A DNA stretch of 64,000 bases from NCBI GenBank assembly GCA_017577945.1, contig PKQS01000007.1, positions 1-64,000 of the forward strand, read 5' to 3'. The notes under the pieces were generated by a model. It was given only the letters and a program-made list of their open reading frames with translations, had not been told where the DNA came from and did no database searches. Within the stretch, counting starts at the first letter, position 1; each line of letters starts with the position of its first letter. A program made the translations under genes and the position numbers. Origin of the DNA: Bacillota bacterium (GTDB lineage Bacteria; Bacillota; Limnochordia; Limnochordales; ZCTH02-B6). This document shows, in pieces, positions 55,532 to 64,000 of the stretch.

Positions 55532-56971
55532 TCAGGTCTTCGACGGGCCCGGACGGGTGACCACGCGGCGCTTCCAGTTGCCGGTGCGGTAGTACCAGTA
55601 GTTTAAGAGCAAGCCCAGCGTCGTGCTGGCGACGATGGCCCACCAGACGCCCGCGGCACCCATACCCAAGCCTCGCGAGAGCCCCCAGGCCAGCGGGAGC
55701 CGCACCGCCCAAAGCGTGAAAAAGCTGATGAGCATGGATGGCATCGTGTCGCCGGCGCCGCGCATGACGCCCGTAATGGTGAACATCAGCGCCAGGGGCA
55801 CGTAGTTGAACCCGACGATGCGCAAATAGCGCGCGCCTTCCTCCAGCACGCCGGCATCGTCCGTGAAGAGGCGAATCAGCACCGTCGGCGCCGCAATCGC
55901 GATGGCGGCGATGACGCCGGTAATGGACGCCGTGAGGATGCTGCTTAGGCGCACGATCTCGTTGACGCGCTCGAACTTGCCCGCGCCCAGATTTTGCCCG
56001 ACCAAGGCCCCTACGGCCAAGCTGATGGACATGGCGGGCAAGAACGCGAACTGGTCCAGGCGGCTCGCCGCGCCGTACGCCGCCACGACTGTAGCGCCCA
56101 GCGAGTTGACCAGGGCCGAAACGACCACCATGCTAAACGAGACGATGACCGACTGCAGCGCCGCGGGAATGCCGATGACCACCAGCTTGGCGACGAGGTG
56201 GCCCACCAGGCGGTACTCGGCGATGCGGCGGCTGATGAGGTCGGTGTTGCGCAGGATGTAGACAAAGGCCATGACGGCCGCCACCAGCTGCGCGATGAGC
56301 GTCGCCCACGCCGCGCCGCTCACGCCCATGGCGGGAATCGGCCCCGCGCCGATGATGAAAATGGGATCCAAGACGATATTGATGATCGTCGCGTACACCA
56401 AGAACCGCAGCGGCGTCTTGGAATCGCCCAGCCCGCGGAGCACCGAGCTCAGCACGTTATAGAGGAACATGGGGATAATCCCCAGGAAGATGATGACCAT
56501 GTACGCCTTGGCGGGTTCGAAAATCTCCGGCGGCGTCTGCACCAGCCTCAGCAGGCTGTCGCTGTAGCGCAGCCCGACGACCGTGGAGATGAGCCCGAGG
56601 ATCACGATGAGCACCATGGAGTTGGCCACGGTCCGCCGCACCAGTTCGCCTTGGCGCGCGCCCCGGTACTGGGCCACCAACGTCGTCGTAGCCATGGTCA
56701 GCCCGTGGATGAGCGCCACGAGGGCGAACAAGATAGGGAAGCTGACCGACACGGCACCCAGCGCCTCGGCGCCGACGTAGCGGCCGACCCAGAAGCTGTC
56801 GACCGCGTTGTAGAGCGCCTGCAGCGCGTTGCCGACGAACATGGGCCACGAAAAGGCCACGATGTGCTGCCAGATGCTGCCCGTCGTGAAATCCCGCATG
56901 CGGCGCTGGGCCGCCGACTCGGTGCCCGCGGCAGCCGCGGGCGAAGAATGAATACCGCTGCGCTCGCTCAT
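55532..56971 (-). CDS. MATE family efflux transporter
   Basis: 479 residues and twelve membrane helices in two homologous halves. MFVGNALQALYNAVDSFWVG and LPAMSISLAVGALVGQNLGA are characteristic of the DinF/NorM-like MATE group. It would export drugs or metabolites in exchange for Na+ or H+; in a cell with a Na+ pump, Na+ coupling is plausible but not shown. AGGGAC precedes the ATG. It is divergent from the metallohydrolase gene. Confidence 0.92.
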   Translation of the reverse strand: MSERSGIHSSPAAAAGTESAAQRRMRDFTTGSIWQHIVAFSWPMFVGNALQALYNAVDSFWVGRYVGAEALGAVSVSFPILFALVALIHGLTMATTTLVAQYRGARQGELVRRTVANSMVLIVILGLISTVVGLRYSDSLLRLVQTPPEIFEPAKAYMVIIFLGIIPMFLYNVLSSVLRGLGDSKTPLRFLVYATIINIVLDPIFIIGAGPIPAMGVSGAAWATLIAQLVAAVMAFVYILRNTDLISRRIAEYRLVGHLVAKLVVIGIPAALQSVIVSFSMVVVSALVNSLGATVVAAYGAASRLDQFAFLPAMSISLAVGALVGQNLGAGKFERVNEIVRLSSILTASITGVIAAIAIAAPTVLIRLFTDDAGVLEEGARYLRIVGFNYVPLALMFTITGVMRGAGDTMPSMLISFFTLWAVRLPLAWGLSRGLGMGAAGVWWAIVASTTLGLLLNYWYYRTGNWKRRVVTRPGPSKT

Positions 56972-57162
56972 GGTCCCTGGCCACTCCCTGCGACCCGGAT
57001 CCTGTGGAAAGGCGCCAAAACAAAAAACATCGAAGAGGCGGGATGCCGGTTGACGAGCGGCCGCCTCCTGCTAGAACCTACGTCTAGATATGTTATCATT
57101 TAGCGTGAAGTTGGGGAAGAGCAGTATTCTTTTCCTGCGCTGAACCGGGAGGAAACGAGCCG

Positions 57163-58095
57163 GTGTTGGCGTGGCGCGTCCATGGGTCGCGGCGGGCGCT
57201 ATTCTTGCTGTTGGCGGCCGCCCTCGCCGCGGCGGGAGTTTGGTTCGGAGTGCAACAAGCGGCCGGGGGCGAAGAATGGCCGCTGGTCGTTCACTTTTTC
57301 GACGTAGGCCAGGGCGATTCGATCCTGTTTCAAGGTCCCGACTTTACGATTCTCATCGACGCCGGCCGGCACGACCGCTCCGACGTCGTGCCCCACCTGC
57401 GGCGGGCCGGCGTAACCCACATCGACCTGTTCGTCTTGACGCACCCGCATGCGGACCACATCGGCCAGTGCGCGGCCGTGATGCAGCAGTTTTCGGTCGG
57501 GGAAGTGTGGATGCCGGGCACGTCCCACACGACCCGCACGTTCGAGCGGTGCCTTGACGCCATCTTGGCTTCCGACGCCGGATACCATGAGCCCCGCGCG
57601 GGCGAAGTGTACCAAATCGGGTCGGCGCGGGTGGAAGTGCTGCATCCGTCCCGGCTCAGCGGCGATCCGAACAACGACTCCATCGTGCTGCGCATCGTCT
57701 ACGGCGACGTGGCGTTCCTGATGACGGGCGACGCCGAGGCGGAGGTCGAGCAAGCCATCTTGCGCAGCCGGCGGCCCGTGCAGGCGCAGATTATCAAACT
57801 CGGCCACCACGGCTCGAGCACGTCGTCGACGGTAGACTTCCTGCGGGCGGTGAAGCCGGAGGTGGCCGTCTACTCGGCAGGGCGAGGCAACCCGTACGGC
57901 CACCCGCACATCGAGACGCTGCGCACGGCGGCGGCCCTGGGCCTGCACCTGTACGGCACCGACGTGTCCGGAACGATCCGGATCGGCACCGACGGCCGGC
58001 GCTACGAGGTGTACGTTGAACGGGGCGGTCCCGTGGTCGGCGGGACGGCCGGCGCAGGAGCGGCGGAGGTGCTGGGGACGTGGCGCCCATCTTGA
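57163..58095 (+). CDS. ComEC-like metallo-beta-lactamase-fold hydrolase
   Basis: 310 residues. An N-terminal membrane anchor or signal ([19 protein letters not shown]) leads to the ComEC/Rec2-type metallohydrolase domain: [24 protein letters not shown], the zinc motif [19 protein letters not shown] and LGHHGSSTS. It is thus an extracytoplasmic nuclease or phosphodiesterase candidate separate from the ComEC channel. GGGAGGAAA precedes the GTG start. The 3' end overlaps ung by 16 bp. Confidence 0.87.
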   Translation: MLAWRVHGSRRALFLLLAAALAAAGVWFGVQQAAGGEEWPLVVHFFDVGQGDSILFQGPDFTILIDAGRHDRSDVVPHLRRAGVTHIDLFVLTHPHADHIGQCAAVMQQFSVGEVWMPGTSHTTRTFERCLDAILASDAGYHEPRAGEVYQIGSARVEVLHPSRLSGDPNNDSIVLRIVYGDVAFLMTGDAEAEVEQAILRSRRPVQAQIIKLGHHGSSTSSTVDFLRAVKPEVAVYSAGRGNPYGHPHIETLRTAAALGLHLYGTDVSGTIRIGTDGRRYEVYVERGGPVVGGTAGAGAAEVLGTWRPS

Positions 58096-58775
58096 AAAAC
58101 GACTGGGGCGAGATTCTGAAAGACGAGTTCGAGCAGCCGTACTACCAGGAGCTGCGGCGCTTCCTGATTCAGGAGTACCGCACGCGCGTCGTGTACCCGG
58201 ACATGCACGACATCTTCAACGCGCTCCACTATACGTCGTACGCGGATACGAAAGTGTGCATTTTGGGCCAGGACCCGTACCACGGCCCCGGACAAGCCCA
58301 CGGCTTGAGCTTTTCGGTGAAGCCCGGCGTGCCCCCGCCGCCGTCCCTGCAAAACATCTTCAAAGAACTCCACGACGACATCGGCTGCCCCATCCCGGAC
58401 CACGGGTGCTTAATCCCGTGGGCGCGGCAGGGGGTGCTGCTGCTCAACACGGTCCTGACGGTGCGGGCGGGCGAGCCGATGTCGCACCGGGGCAAGGGCT
58501 GGGAGCGGTTTACGGATCGCGTCATCGCGGAGCTGAACAAACGCGAGCGTCCCATCGTCTTCATCTTGTGGGGCCGCCCGGCCCGCGAGAAAAAGGCCAT
58601 GATCGACACGAGCCGCCACTTTATCATCGAGTCCGCCCACCCGAGCCCGCTGTCGGCCCACTACGGCTTCTTCGGCAGCCGGCCTTTTTCCCGGGCCAAC
58701 GAGTTCTTGCGCCGGGCAGGCATGGAGCCCATCGACTGGGCGCTGCCCCCGCTGGCGCAGCTGATGGGAGCGTAA
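58080..58775 (+). CDS. ung: uracil-DNA glycosylase, family 1
   Basis: 231 residues. The water-activating loop [18 protein letters not shown] (Asp at about residue 62) and the DNA-intercalating HPSPLSAH are intact, as is [14 protein letters not shown]. It removes uracil from DNA in base-excision repair. The GTG start has GGAGG upstream and lies inside the end of the metallohydrolase gene, so they are co-expressed. This is the second uracil-DNA glycosylase in the window, of a different family. Confidence 0.96.
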   Translation: MAPILKNDWGEILKDEFEQPYYQELRRFLIQEYRTRVVYPDMHDIFNALHYTSYADTKVCILGQDPYHGPGQAHGLSFSVKPGVPPPPSLQNIFKELHDDIGCPIPDHGCLIPWARQGVLLLNTVLTVRAGEPMSHRGKGWERFTDRVIAELNKRERPIVFILWGRPAREKKAMIDTSRHFIIESAHPSPLSAHYGFFGSRPFSRANEFLRRAGMEPIDWALPPLAQLMGA

Positions 58776-58849
58776 GGCGCGGAGGGCGGCGCGCAGCCGG
58801 AAGATCCGCGAGGCGAGAAGATGCGCCAATCGATGGGCGGCGCAGTGGA

Positions 58850-58855
58850 TATAAT
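58850..58855 (+). promoter_or_regulatory. possible promoter -10 element of the two-component operon
   Basis: A perfect TATAAT, preceded by GTGGA, lies about 55 bases before the kinase start. No good -35 hexamer is present at 17 bases, so it would depend on an extended -10 or an activator. Confidence 0.4.
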
Positions 58856-58909
58856 CAAGTCAGACGTCTAGCTAGGCGCCTTGCCTGCGCAGCGAGGTCG
58901 TGATGAGAC

Positions 58910-60253
58910 GTGCGTCGGCAGCAGACGCTTCTCGGCATCGCGCTGCTGTTGGCCGGTATCTGGGCCTACGACGGCCTGCGCTTTGTCGATTTTCGCATCG
59001 TGAACTTAATTCATAGGGTCATCGCGGAGCAGGACTCGGGCTTGCTGTTGATGACGGCCGTAGCCGTGACGGGCCTCAACACGGTGCGGGTGTTGCCGTT
59101 GTACCTCGGCGCGTTCATCCTGATGGAGGAGACGGTCCCCGAAAAAGGCCCGTGGACGCAGCGATTCCTCGGCTACTTGATCCCGGCGCTCCTGGTGCCG
59201 GGCGCGTACCTCGCCAGCAAGCTGCTCTACGACAGCCCGCACGATTTCGGCTGGCCGGCGGTCATGTCGCTGCTGGGCGTCATCGTCGTCCACGCGCTGT
59301 CGCGCTATCGCCAGAGTTTGTTTCTGAAAACGGCCACCTTCGGCATGTTCAGCTTCGGCTGGCAGTGGCTGGGCTTGGTGCCCGCCCTGACGGACTACGG
59401 TTTCGGCCGGGGCGACTTGGCGGTGGACGTCAAGAACGCCGCCCAGTTTCTGGGGCATGAAGGCCTGCTGCAGCAGTGGAGCTTGCTGTCGTTCGGGGTG
59501 TTCGTCCTGATCGCAGTGACCATGGCCATGTTCATGGTTGACTACCGCAACCATATGGAGCTGGTCAGGCGGCACCAGGAGAAGGAGTTGGAGATGCGGC
59601 AGGCGGCGCTGCGCAACTTGGAGGCGCGGTCGCGTGCGGAGATGCAGCAGCTCGTGCACGACCTGAAGACGCCGCTGATGACGGTGCAAGGGCTCGTCTC
59701 GTTGATCGGCATGACCAACGACCCGGCGAAGACGGCCGAATACACAAGTCGCATCGAGCAGTCGGTCGAGCGCATGAACCACATGATCTCGGAGATTTTG
59801 CACCCCGAAACCCGCAGGCGGGTCGCCGGGGAGGAGCTGGCGCGCAAGCTGCACTCGCACGTGTCGGGCGTCAACTGGTCGGGCGTGCGCTTTGAAGTGG
59901 GCGACAACTTGCCCGTGGTGGAAGTCAACGTCGTGCGGATGATCCGCGCGATCGCCAATCTGATTCAGAACGCGCGCGAGGCGATGGGCGACTCGACTGA
60001 GCCGGTGCTGGTGCGGGTGCAAAACGAGGGCGGCGACTTGCGCATCGAGGTCATCGATAAGGGGCCGGGCATCCCGCCGGAAATGCTGCCGCAGCTGTTT
60101 ACGCCCGGCTTTTCGACCAAGCACAGCTCGGGGCTGGGGCTGCCTTTCGCCCGGGAAGTGATCGTAGAGGAACACGGCGGCCAGCTGACGGTGAACAGCA
60201 GGCCGGGCAAGGGCACGACCATCGTGGTGAAACTGCCGGGAGGGATCACATGA
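58910..60253 (+). CDS. sensor histidine kinase
   Basis: 447 residues. The N-terminal about 210 residues have five to six membrane helices and no recognisable ligand domain. A HisKA-type dimerisation segment carries the phospho-acceptor His250 in LVHDLKTPLMTVQGL. ATP-binding boxes follow: NLIQNAREAM (N), VIDKGPGIPP (G1) and SGLGLPFAREV (G2). It phosphorylates the response regulator encoded next, whose start overlaps its stop as ATGA. The signal is unknown; a membrane-intrinsic sensor is likely. Confidence 0.9.
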   Translation: MRRQQTLLGIALLLAGIWAYDGLRFVDFRIVNLIHRVIAEQDSGLLLMTAVAVTGLNTVRVLPLYLGAFILMEETVPEKGPWTQRFLGYLIPALLVPGAYLASKLLYDSPHDFGWPAVMSLLGVIVVHALSRYRQSLFLKTATFGMFSFGWQWLGLVPALTDYGFGRGDLAVDVKNAAQFLGHEGLLQQWSLLSFGVFVLIAVTMAMFMVDYRNHMELVRRHQEKELEMRQAALRNLEARSRAEMQQLVHDLKTPLMTVQGLVSLIGMTNDPAKTAEYTSRIEQSVERMNHMISEILHPETRRRVAGEELARKLHSHVSGVNWSGVRFEVGDNLPVVEVNVVRMIRAIANLIQNAREAMGDSTEPVLVRVQNEGGDLRIEVIDKGPGIPPEMLPQLFTPGFSTKHSSGLGLPFAREVIVEEHGGQLTVNSRPGKGTTIVVKLPGGIT

Positions 60254-60900
60254 TCGCGCTGGAGAAGCCGGAAGACGTGCGCCTGTTGGCCGTCGACGAC
60301 GACGTGGACATCTTGTACACCATCGGCGCCATCGGCGAGGCCGCGGGGTGGCGCGTAGACAAAGCCCACGACGGCGAGGAAGCGCTGCGCATGCTGCGCG
60401 AGGCGGGCCCGTACGACCTGGTGCTGCTGGACTACCATATGCCCAAGATGGACGGGCTGACGGTGCTGCGTTCCCTTCGGGAAGACTTCCCGCACCTGCC
60501 GGTGCTGGTGCTGACCGTGGACGAAAACGAAGAGACGGCCAACGCATTTTTGGACGCCGGCGCGACAGACTTTGCTCTCAAGCCCATCAAAGCGCCGGAT
60601 TTGATTGCGCGCATCCGCCTACACCTGCGCTTGGCGGCCGCCGAGCAGAAGCTGGAGCAGCGGACGCCGGACGAGCCGCTGCCCAAAGGGATTCAGCGCC
60701 AGACCTTGGAAGCTATCACGGCGGTGCTGCGCGAGGCCGACGATTTCATCAGCCAGCAAGATTTGGCGGAGAAGACGGGTTTTGCCTACCAGACCGTGTG
60801 CCGTTACGTAAGCCACCTGGAGGAAATGGGCCTGTTGGACGTGCATTTGACGTACGGCAAGCTGGGTCGGCCGAAGAAGAAGGTGCGGTGGAAACGGTAG
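60250..60900 (+). CDS. response regulator with winged helix output
   Basis: 216 residues. A receiver domain (about 10-128) with acidic triad Asp16-Asp18, phospho-acceptor Asp61 in LLDYHMPKMDG, Thr89 and Lys111. The C-terminal part (about 145-216) resembles the CitB/DcuR-type helix-turn-helix: ADDFISQQDLAEKTGFAYQT, then VCRYVSHLEEMGLL. It pairs with the overlapping kinase. CitB/DcuR regulators usually control organic-acid uptake, but no such transporter lies next to it. Confidence 0.9.
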   Translation: MIALEKPEDVRLLAVDDDVDILYTIGAIGEAAGWRVDKAHDGEEALRMLREAGPYDLVLLDYHMPKMDGLTVLRSLREDFPHLPVLVLTVDENEETANAFLDAGATDFALKPIKAPDLIARIRLHLRLAAAEQKLEQRTPDEPLPKGIQRQTLEAITAVLREADDFISQQDLAEKTGFAYQTVCRYVSHLEEMGLLDVHLTYGKLGRPKKKVRWKR

Positions 60901-60951
60901 GAATGGGCCATCGAGCGCGCACACGTCCGGCGAGCGCCGCGCAGCGTTCTC

Positions 60952-61545
60952 TTACGGACCGTACAGATACCGCAGCACGTCTTCCGCTTCGCCGATGGAC
61001 GAGATACGCCACAGCGGCATGCCGTACTGGGCGGCCAGCACCGTGAAGAACTGGTCGCGGTCGCTGTCGGCCCGCACGATGGCGTAGCGGGCGTGAGCGA
61101 ATACGAGCCGTGCCAGCCGGTCGCTGGTGTCGCCTCGCCGGGGCTCGCCTTCCACGTGCATGGCCACGATGGGCAGGCCCAGCTCGACGGCTCGCTGGAT
61201 CAGGGCTTCGACCCGGGCGAACTCCCGGGTTTCATCGCTGCCGACCGCGCCCAGGCCCTTCATGCTCGCCCCGACGACGATGATGAAGCTGGCGACGCCG
61301 TCCAGCGCGGAAGGTCCCGCCGTCGCGTCGAACACGTTGGCCACCCCGGCTCGGTCGGCCAGCACGTGCACCATCAGCGCCCCCAGACTTTGCCCCGCCG
61401 ACGTAATCAACACCGGCGCCTGCAATTCCGCCCCGTAGGCGGACCCGGCCACGGTTCCCATCAGGAACAGAGCCAGCCACACCGCGGTCCCGGCCCCTCG
61501 ACGCACGGACAATCTTCCTCCCGCGCCTGCGGGCGCCTGCGTCAC
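60952..61545 (-). CDS. exported DUF6305-like protein
   Basis: 197 residues. A hydrophobic signal segment (AVWLALFLMGTVAGSAYGA) precedes APVLITSAGQSLGALMVHVL. Then come IIVVGASMKGLGAVG, HVEGEPRRGDTSDRL and a closing LRYLYGP. The order resembles the DUF6305 family, whose function is unknown; the VLITSAGQS and GASxKGLG blocks are the best marks. The first residues (MTQAPAGAGGRLSVRR) are not conserved, so a GTG at position 14 could be the start. It is divergent from wecB. Confidence 0.68.
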   Translation of the reverse strand: MTQAPAGAGGRLSVRRGAGTAVWLALFLMGTVAGSAYGAELQAPVLITSAGQSLGALMVHVLADRAGVANVFDATAGPSALDGVASFIIVVGASMKGLGAVGSDETREFARVEALIQRAVELGLPIVAMHVEGEPRRGDTSDRLARLVFAHARYAIVRADSDRDQFFTVLAAQYGMPLWRISSIGEAEDVLRYLYGP

Positions 61546-61778
61546 ATCGTTCCGTTGCCAGTGTTGGGGAACGCACCCATATCGTCCTTCTTTTTCGCTT
61601 TAGTACCGGATCGTTCCTCTTGGTTGAAGGGTCGTTCCTTTATTCGGAACGTGGTGACGAATTCGCTCGGAGAATGAGGAATCGGGCTGTCGGCGGCGAA
61701 TGTTTCGCAAAAAGGCCGCTCGCGCCTGCGGCGTAAGCGGCGTTCCGGAGCAAGGGGTGGGGAGTGGAGCGGCCAACA

Positions 61779-62978
61779 ATGCGGATCTTGCTTGTGTTTG
61801 GCACTCGGCCGGAGGCCATCAAGATGGCGCCGCTGGTGAAGGCGCTGTCGGCTGCGGCCGAGAAAGTGGACTTGGACGTGCGGGTGTGCGTGACGGCGCA
61901 GCACCGCCAGATGCTGGACCACGTGCTGCAGTTTTTCGGCATCGAGCCCGACGTGGACCTGAACATCATGCGGCCAGGCCAGGACCTGACGGACATTACG
62001 ACCAGCGTGCTCGTCTCGCTGCGCCGCGTGCTGAAGGAGATGCGCCCCGATCGGGTGCTGGTCCACGGCGACACGACGACGACGTTCGCGGCCAGCTTGG
62101 CGGCTTACTACGAGCGCATCCCCGTGGGGCACGTGGAGGCGGGGCTGCGGACCGGCAACATCTACGCGCCTTGGCCTGAAGAGATGAATCGGAAGCTGAC
62201 GGGCGCCATTGCCGATCTGCACTTCGCACCTACGCCCTCGGCGCGGGCGAACTTGCTGCGGGAAGGGGTCAGCGCCGACGCTATTTACGTCACCGGCAAC
62301 ACGGTTATCGACGCGCTGCTGGACGTGGCGGGCCGCATCCGCTCGGACGCCGCGCTCGGAGAAACCCTGGCCCGGCGCTTCTCGTTCCTGCGCCCGGATC
62401 GCCGGCTCGTGCTCGTCACCGGCCACCGGCGCGAAAACTTCGGCCAGCCTTTCGAGCGGCTGTGCCGCGCGCTGGCGACCCTGGCTTCGCGAGATGACGT
62501 GCAGATCGTCTATCCCGTGCATCTGAACCCGAACGTGCAGGAGCCGGTCCGGCGCATCCTGGGCGGGCTGCCGCCGGAGTGCTGTGCTCTGATCGACCCG
62601 GTGGACTACGTGGAGTTCGTCTACCTGATGCTGCGGGCCGACTTCATCATCACCGACTCGGGCGGCGTGCAGGAGGAAGCGCCCAGCCTGGGCAAGCCGG
62701 TGTTGGTGACGCGGGAGACGACGGAGCGGCCCGAGGCGGTGCTGGCGGGCACGGTGCGGCTGGTGGGCACCGACGAAGAGCGGATCGTGGCCGAAGCGAC
62801 GCGGCTTCTGGAAGACGAAGAGCATTACCGGCGCATGAGCGAGGCGCAAAACCCTTACGGGGACGGCTATGCGGCCTGGCGCATCGTGAACGTGCTGGTG
62901 CAGACGGCGGGGCTTGCCGACGGTCCGCTGACGCCCGTGCCGGAATTCGGCGGCGCGGAAGCCGTGATTTCGTATTAA
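61779..62978 (+). CDS. wecB: UDP-N-acetylglucosamine 2-epimerase (non-hydrolysing)
   Basis: 399 residues. [57 protein letters not shown] and [18 protein letters not shown] are all as in WecB/MnaA enzymes, including the catalytic acid residues and the allosteric site region. It makes UDP-ManNAc for surface polysaccharides or teichoic-acid linkage units. The ATG matches the usual family start. A GTG five codons earlier has AAGGGG at good spacing and may be used instead. Confidence 0.94.
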   Translation: MRILLVFGTRPEAIKMAPLVKALSAAAEKVDLDVRVCVTAQHRQMLDHVLQFFGIEPDVDLNIMRPGQDLTDITTSVLVSLRRVLKEMRPDRVLVHGDTTTTFAASLAAYYERIPVGHVEAGLRTGNIYAPWPEEMNRKLTGAIADLHFAPTPSARANLLREGVSADAIYVTGNTVIDALLDVAGRIRSDAALGETLARRFSFLRPDRRLVLVTGHRRENFGQPFERLCRALATLASRDDVQIVYPVHLNPNVQEPVRRILGGLPPECCALIDPVDYVEFVYLMLRADFIITDSGGVQEEAPSLGKPVLVTRETTERPEAVLAGTVRLVGTDEERIVAEATRLLEDEEHYRRMSEAQNPYGDGYAAWRIVNVLVQTAGLADGPLTPVPEFGGAEAVISY

Positions 62979-63141
62979 ACTGTTCGTTTTCGCGACGTTT
63001 GTCGACGAATTGTTCCGCAAGTCGGGAAGGAACCGAGACCATAGGCACGAATTTCCCGTAGTGCTGTCTTTATCCGGCCTCTTCACGTCGTCATACGTAC
63101 CTTCTTCCGGCAAGCGGGGCCATTGCGTGGGGGTAGGGGGC

Positions 63142-63378
63142 GTGCAGGTCCGCTACGAGCCTGTTCGGGACGTTCTGACGGTTCAACTGCAACAGGACGC
63201 GGCGATCGCCGACGTGTCGGAGGATTTGTCAGGCACGGTGTTCGGCTTTGACCGGCGCGGCAAGCTGGTCGTCATCCAGATCTCGGACGCCACGCGCAAC
63301 ATCGACCAGGTGCGGCGGTTGGAACAGGCCCTGGAGGGCGTAGTGACCCGCATCCTCGGGCGGTCCGCGACGGAATAG
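63142..63378 (+). CDS. DUF2283-like small protein
   Basis: About 78 residues. VQVRYEPVRDVLTVQL at the N-terminus, an acidic middle (ADVSEDLSGTVFGFD) and RRGKLVVIQISDA follow the DUF2283 pattern of a small beta fold with no known function. GTG start with TAGGGGG close upstream; a GTG five codons earlier is an alternative. It lies between the epimerase and the polysaccharide membrane protein. Confidence 0.6.
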   Translation: MQVRYEPVRDVLTVQLQQDAAIADVSEDLSGTVFGFDRRGKLVVIQISDATRNIDQVRRLEQALEGVVTRILGRSATE

Positions 63379-63466
63379 CGTTTCCGCCCGTTGGCCTGCA
63401 GGAAGCGTCGGTCCGTCCGAGAACGCGCTGAACGAAGAAAACAACGCAACCGGAGTCGGATACGCC

Positions 63467-64000
63467 ATGGATAAGTCTCGATGGGCCGACGCCCTCTTCT
63501 ATTCCGGTTGGACGCTGTTTTTCGCTGGGATTCCCTTTATCGGCTGGAGTTCGCTGGGACTGCTGCTCCTTTTCATGGAGTGGGCGGCGGGCTACCGGCG
63601 GCGGAGGAAGCCGGAACTCGACCCACCGCCGCTGTACCAGGCAGCGGTGTGGGGCCTGATCGCGGCGTTTTTCCTCAGCAGCGTCTTTGCCGCGAGCCGC
63701 TATGACGCCTTCGGCACCAGTGTCGGTTACGCGCTGGCCCACCTGTTTGGCCTGTCGTACGCGTACCGGGTCGAGCGGGAGCGTCCGGGAGCCTTTCTGC
63801 GCAGCCTCTGGATCGCGCCGCTTGCCGGCGCGGCGCACGCCGCGCTGGGGCTCTATCAAATCGCGACCGGAGCCCGGCGGGCTGTGGGCGTCCACGAGAA
63901 TCCGAACGCCTTCGGCACGGCTATGCTCTTCGCGCTGTTCCTCGGCATCCTCGCGCTGGCGTCCGCCAAGGGCCGCGTGCGCTGGCTCGTGTGGCCGTAT
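63467..64000 (+). CDS. O-antigen ligase/polymerase-like membrane protein, partial
   Basis: The first 178 residues of a protein that continues off the right edge. Several membrane helices are seen: ALFYSGWTLFFAGIPFIGW, LYQAAVWGLIAAFFLSSVFA, LAGAAHAALGLYQIA and TAMLFALFLGILALA. VHENPNAFGTAMLF is the recurring motif of the O-antigen ligase/Wzy group. With wecB upstream it points to surface-polysaccharide assembly. The start ATG has a weak CGGAG site. Confidence 0.72.
   Translation, partial: MDKSRWADALFYSGWTLFFAGIPFIGWSSLGLLLLFMEWAAGYRRRRKPELDPPPLYQAAVWGLIAAFFLSSVFAASRYDAFGTSVGYALAHLFGLSYAYRVERERPGAFLRSLWIAPLAGAAHAALGLYQIATGARRAVGVHENPNAFGTAMLFALFLGILALASAKGRVRWLVWPY

Overview
The window looks like a high-GC Bacillota chromosome. 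Genes carry strong AGGAGG-type ribosome-binding sites and many GTG or TTG starts. Lipoproteins carry a normal LAGC lipobox, and the promoters seen are sigma-A-like. GC-rich lineages such as Limnochordia, Symbiobacteria or Thermaerobacteria are plausible, but this is inferred from gene content and style only.

Layout. 1-335: end of a type I-C-like CRISPR array whose cas genes and leader lie outside the window. 843-3.7 kb: Nudix hydrolase, a secreted beta-rich protein, a MIP18/SufT-like protein and an atypical SDR. 3.8-9.3 kb (minus): an energy-coupling-factor transporter (S, T, fused A) followed by a secreted DUF6351-like hydrolase. 9.5-12.9 kb: KdgT-like permease, DUF1537 acid-sugar kinase and PdxA2, a D-threonate/D-erythronate type pathway. 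13-18 kb: chemoreceptor, SDR, small unknown, family-5 uracil-DNA glycosylase and Mpg. 18.1-20.1 kb: CapD/PglF-like nucleotide-sugar dehydratase.

20.15-28.33 kb is odd. A CsgG-like gene, glcF, glcD, nagZ, a sugar-binding protein, murQ and a dadA-like gene each lack internal or terminal blocks. hsp20, a MurK-like kinase and two permeases between them look intact. The theme is peptidoglycan-sugar salvage plus glycolate and D-amino-acid oxidation, with most of the route apparently broken, either in the genome or in the assembly.

28.6-33.3 kb: two lipoproteins (a PEGA/FN3 protein and a subtilase) and a YdcF-family protein. 33.4-41.7 kb: galT-galK-pgi facing a DeoR regulator and a sugar ABC transporter that lacks its own ATPase, which suggests galactose or galactoside use. 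41.8-48.8 kb: a complete N-type ATPase operon (atpDCQRBEFAG) whose c subunit carries the full Na+-ligand set. 48.9-52.7 kb: an Fe3+/small-molecule-type ABC transporter. 53.1-60.9 kb: YczE-like protein, VOC dioxygenase, two convergent DUF3006-like genes, MATE exporter, ComEC-like metallohydrolase, Ung and a two-component system. 61-64 kb: DUF6305-like protein, UDP-GlcNAc 2-epimerase, DUF2283-like protein and the start of an O-antigen-ligase-like membrane protein, so surface-polysaccharide synthesis continues off the right edge.
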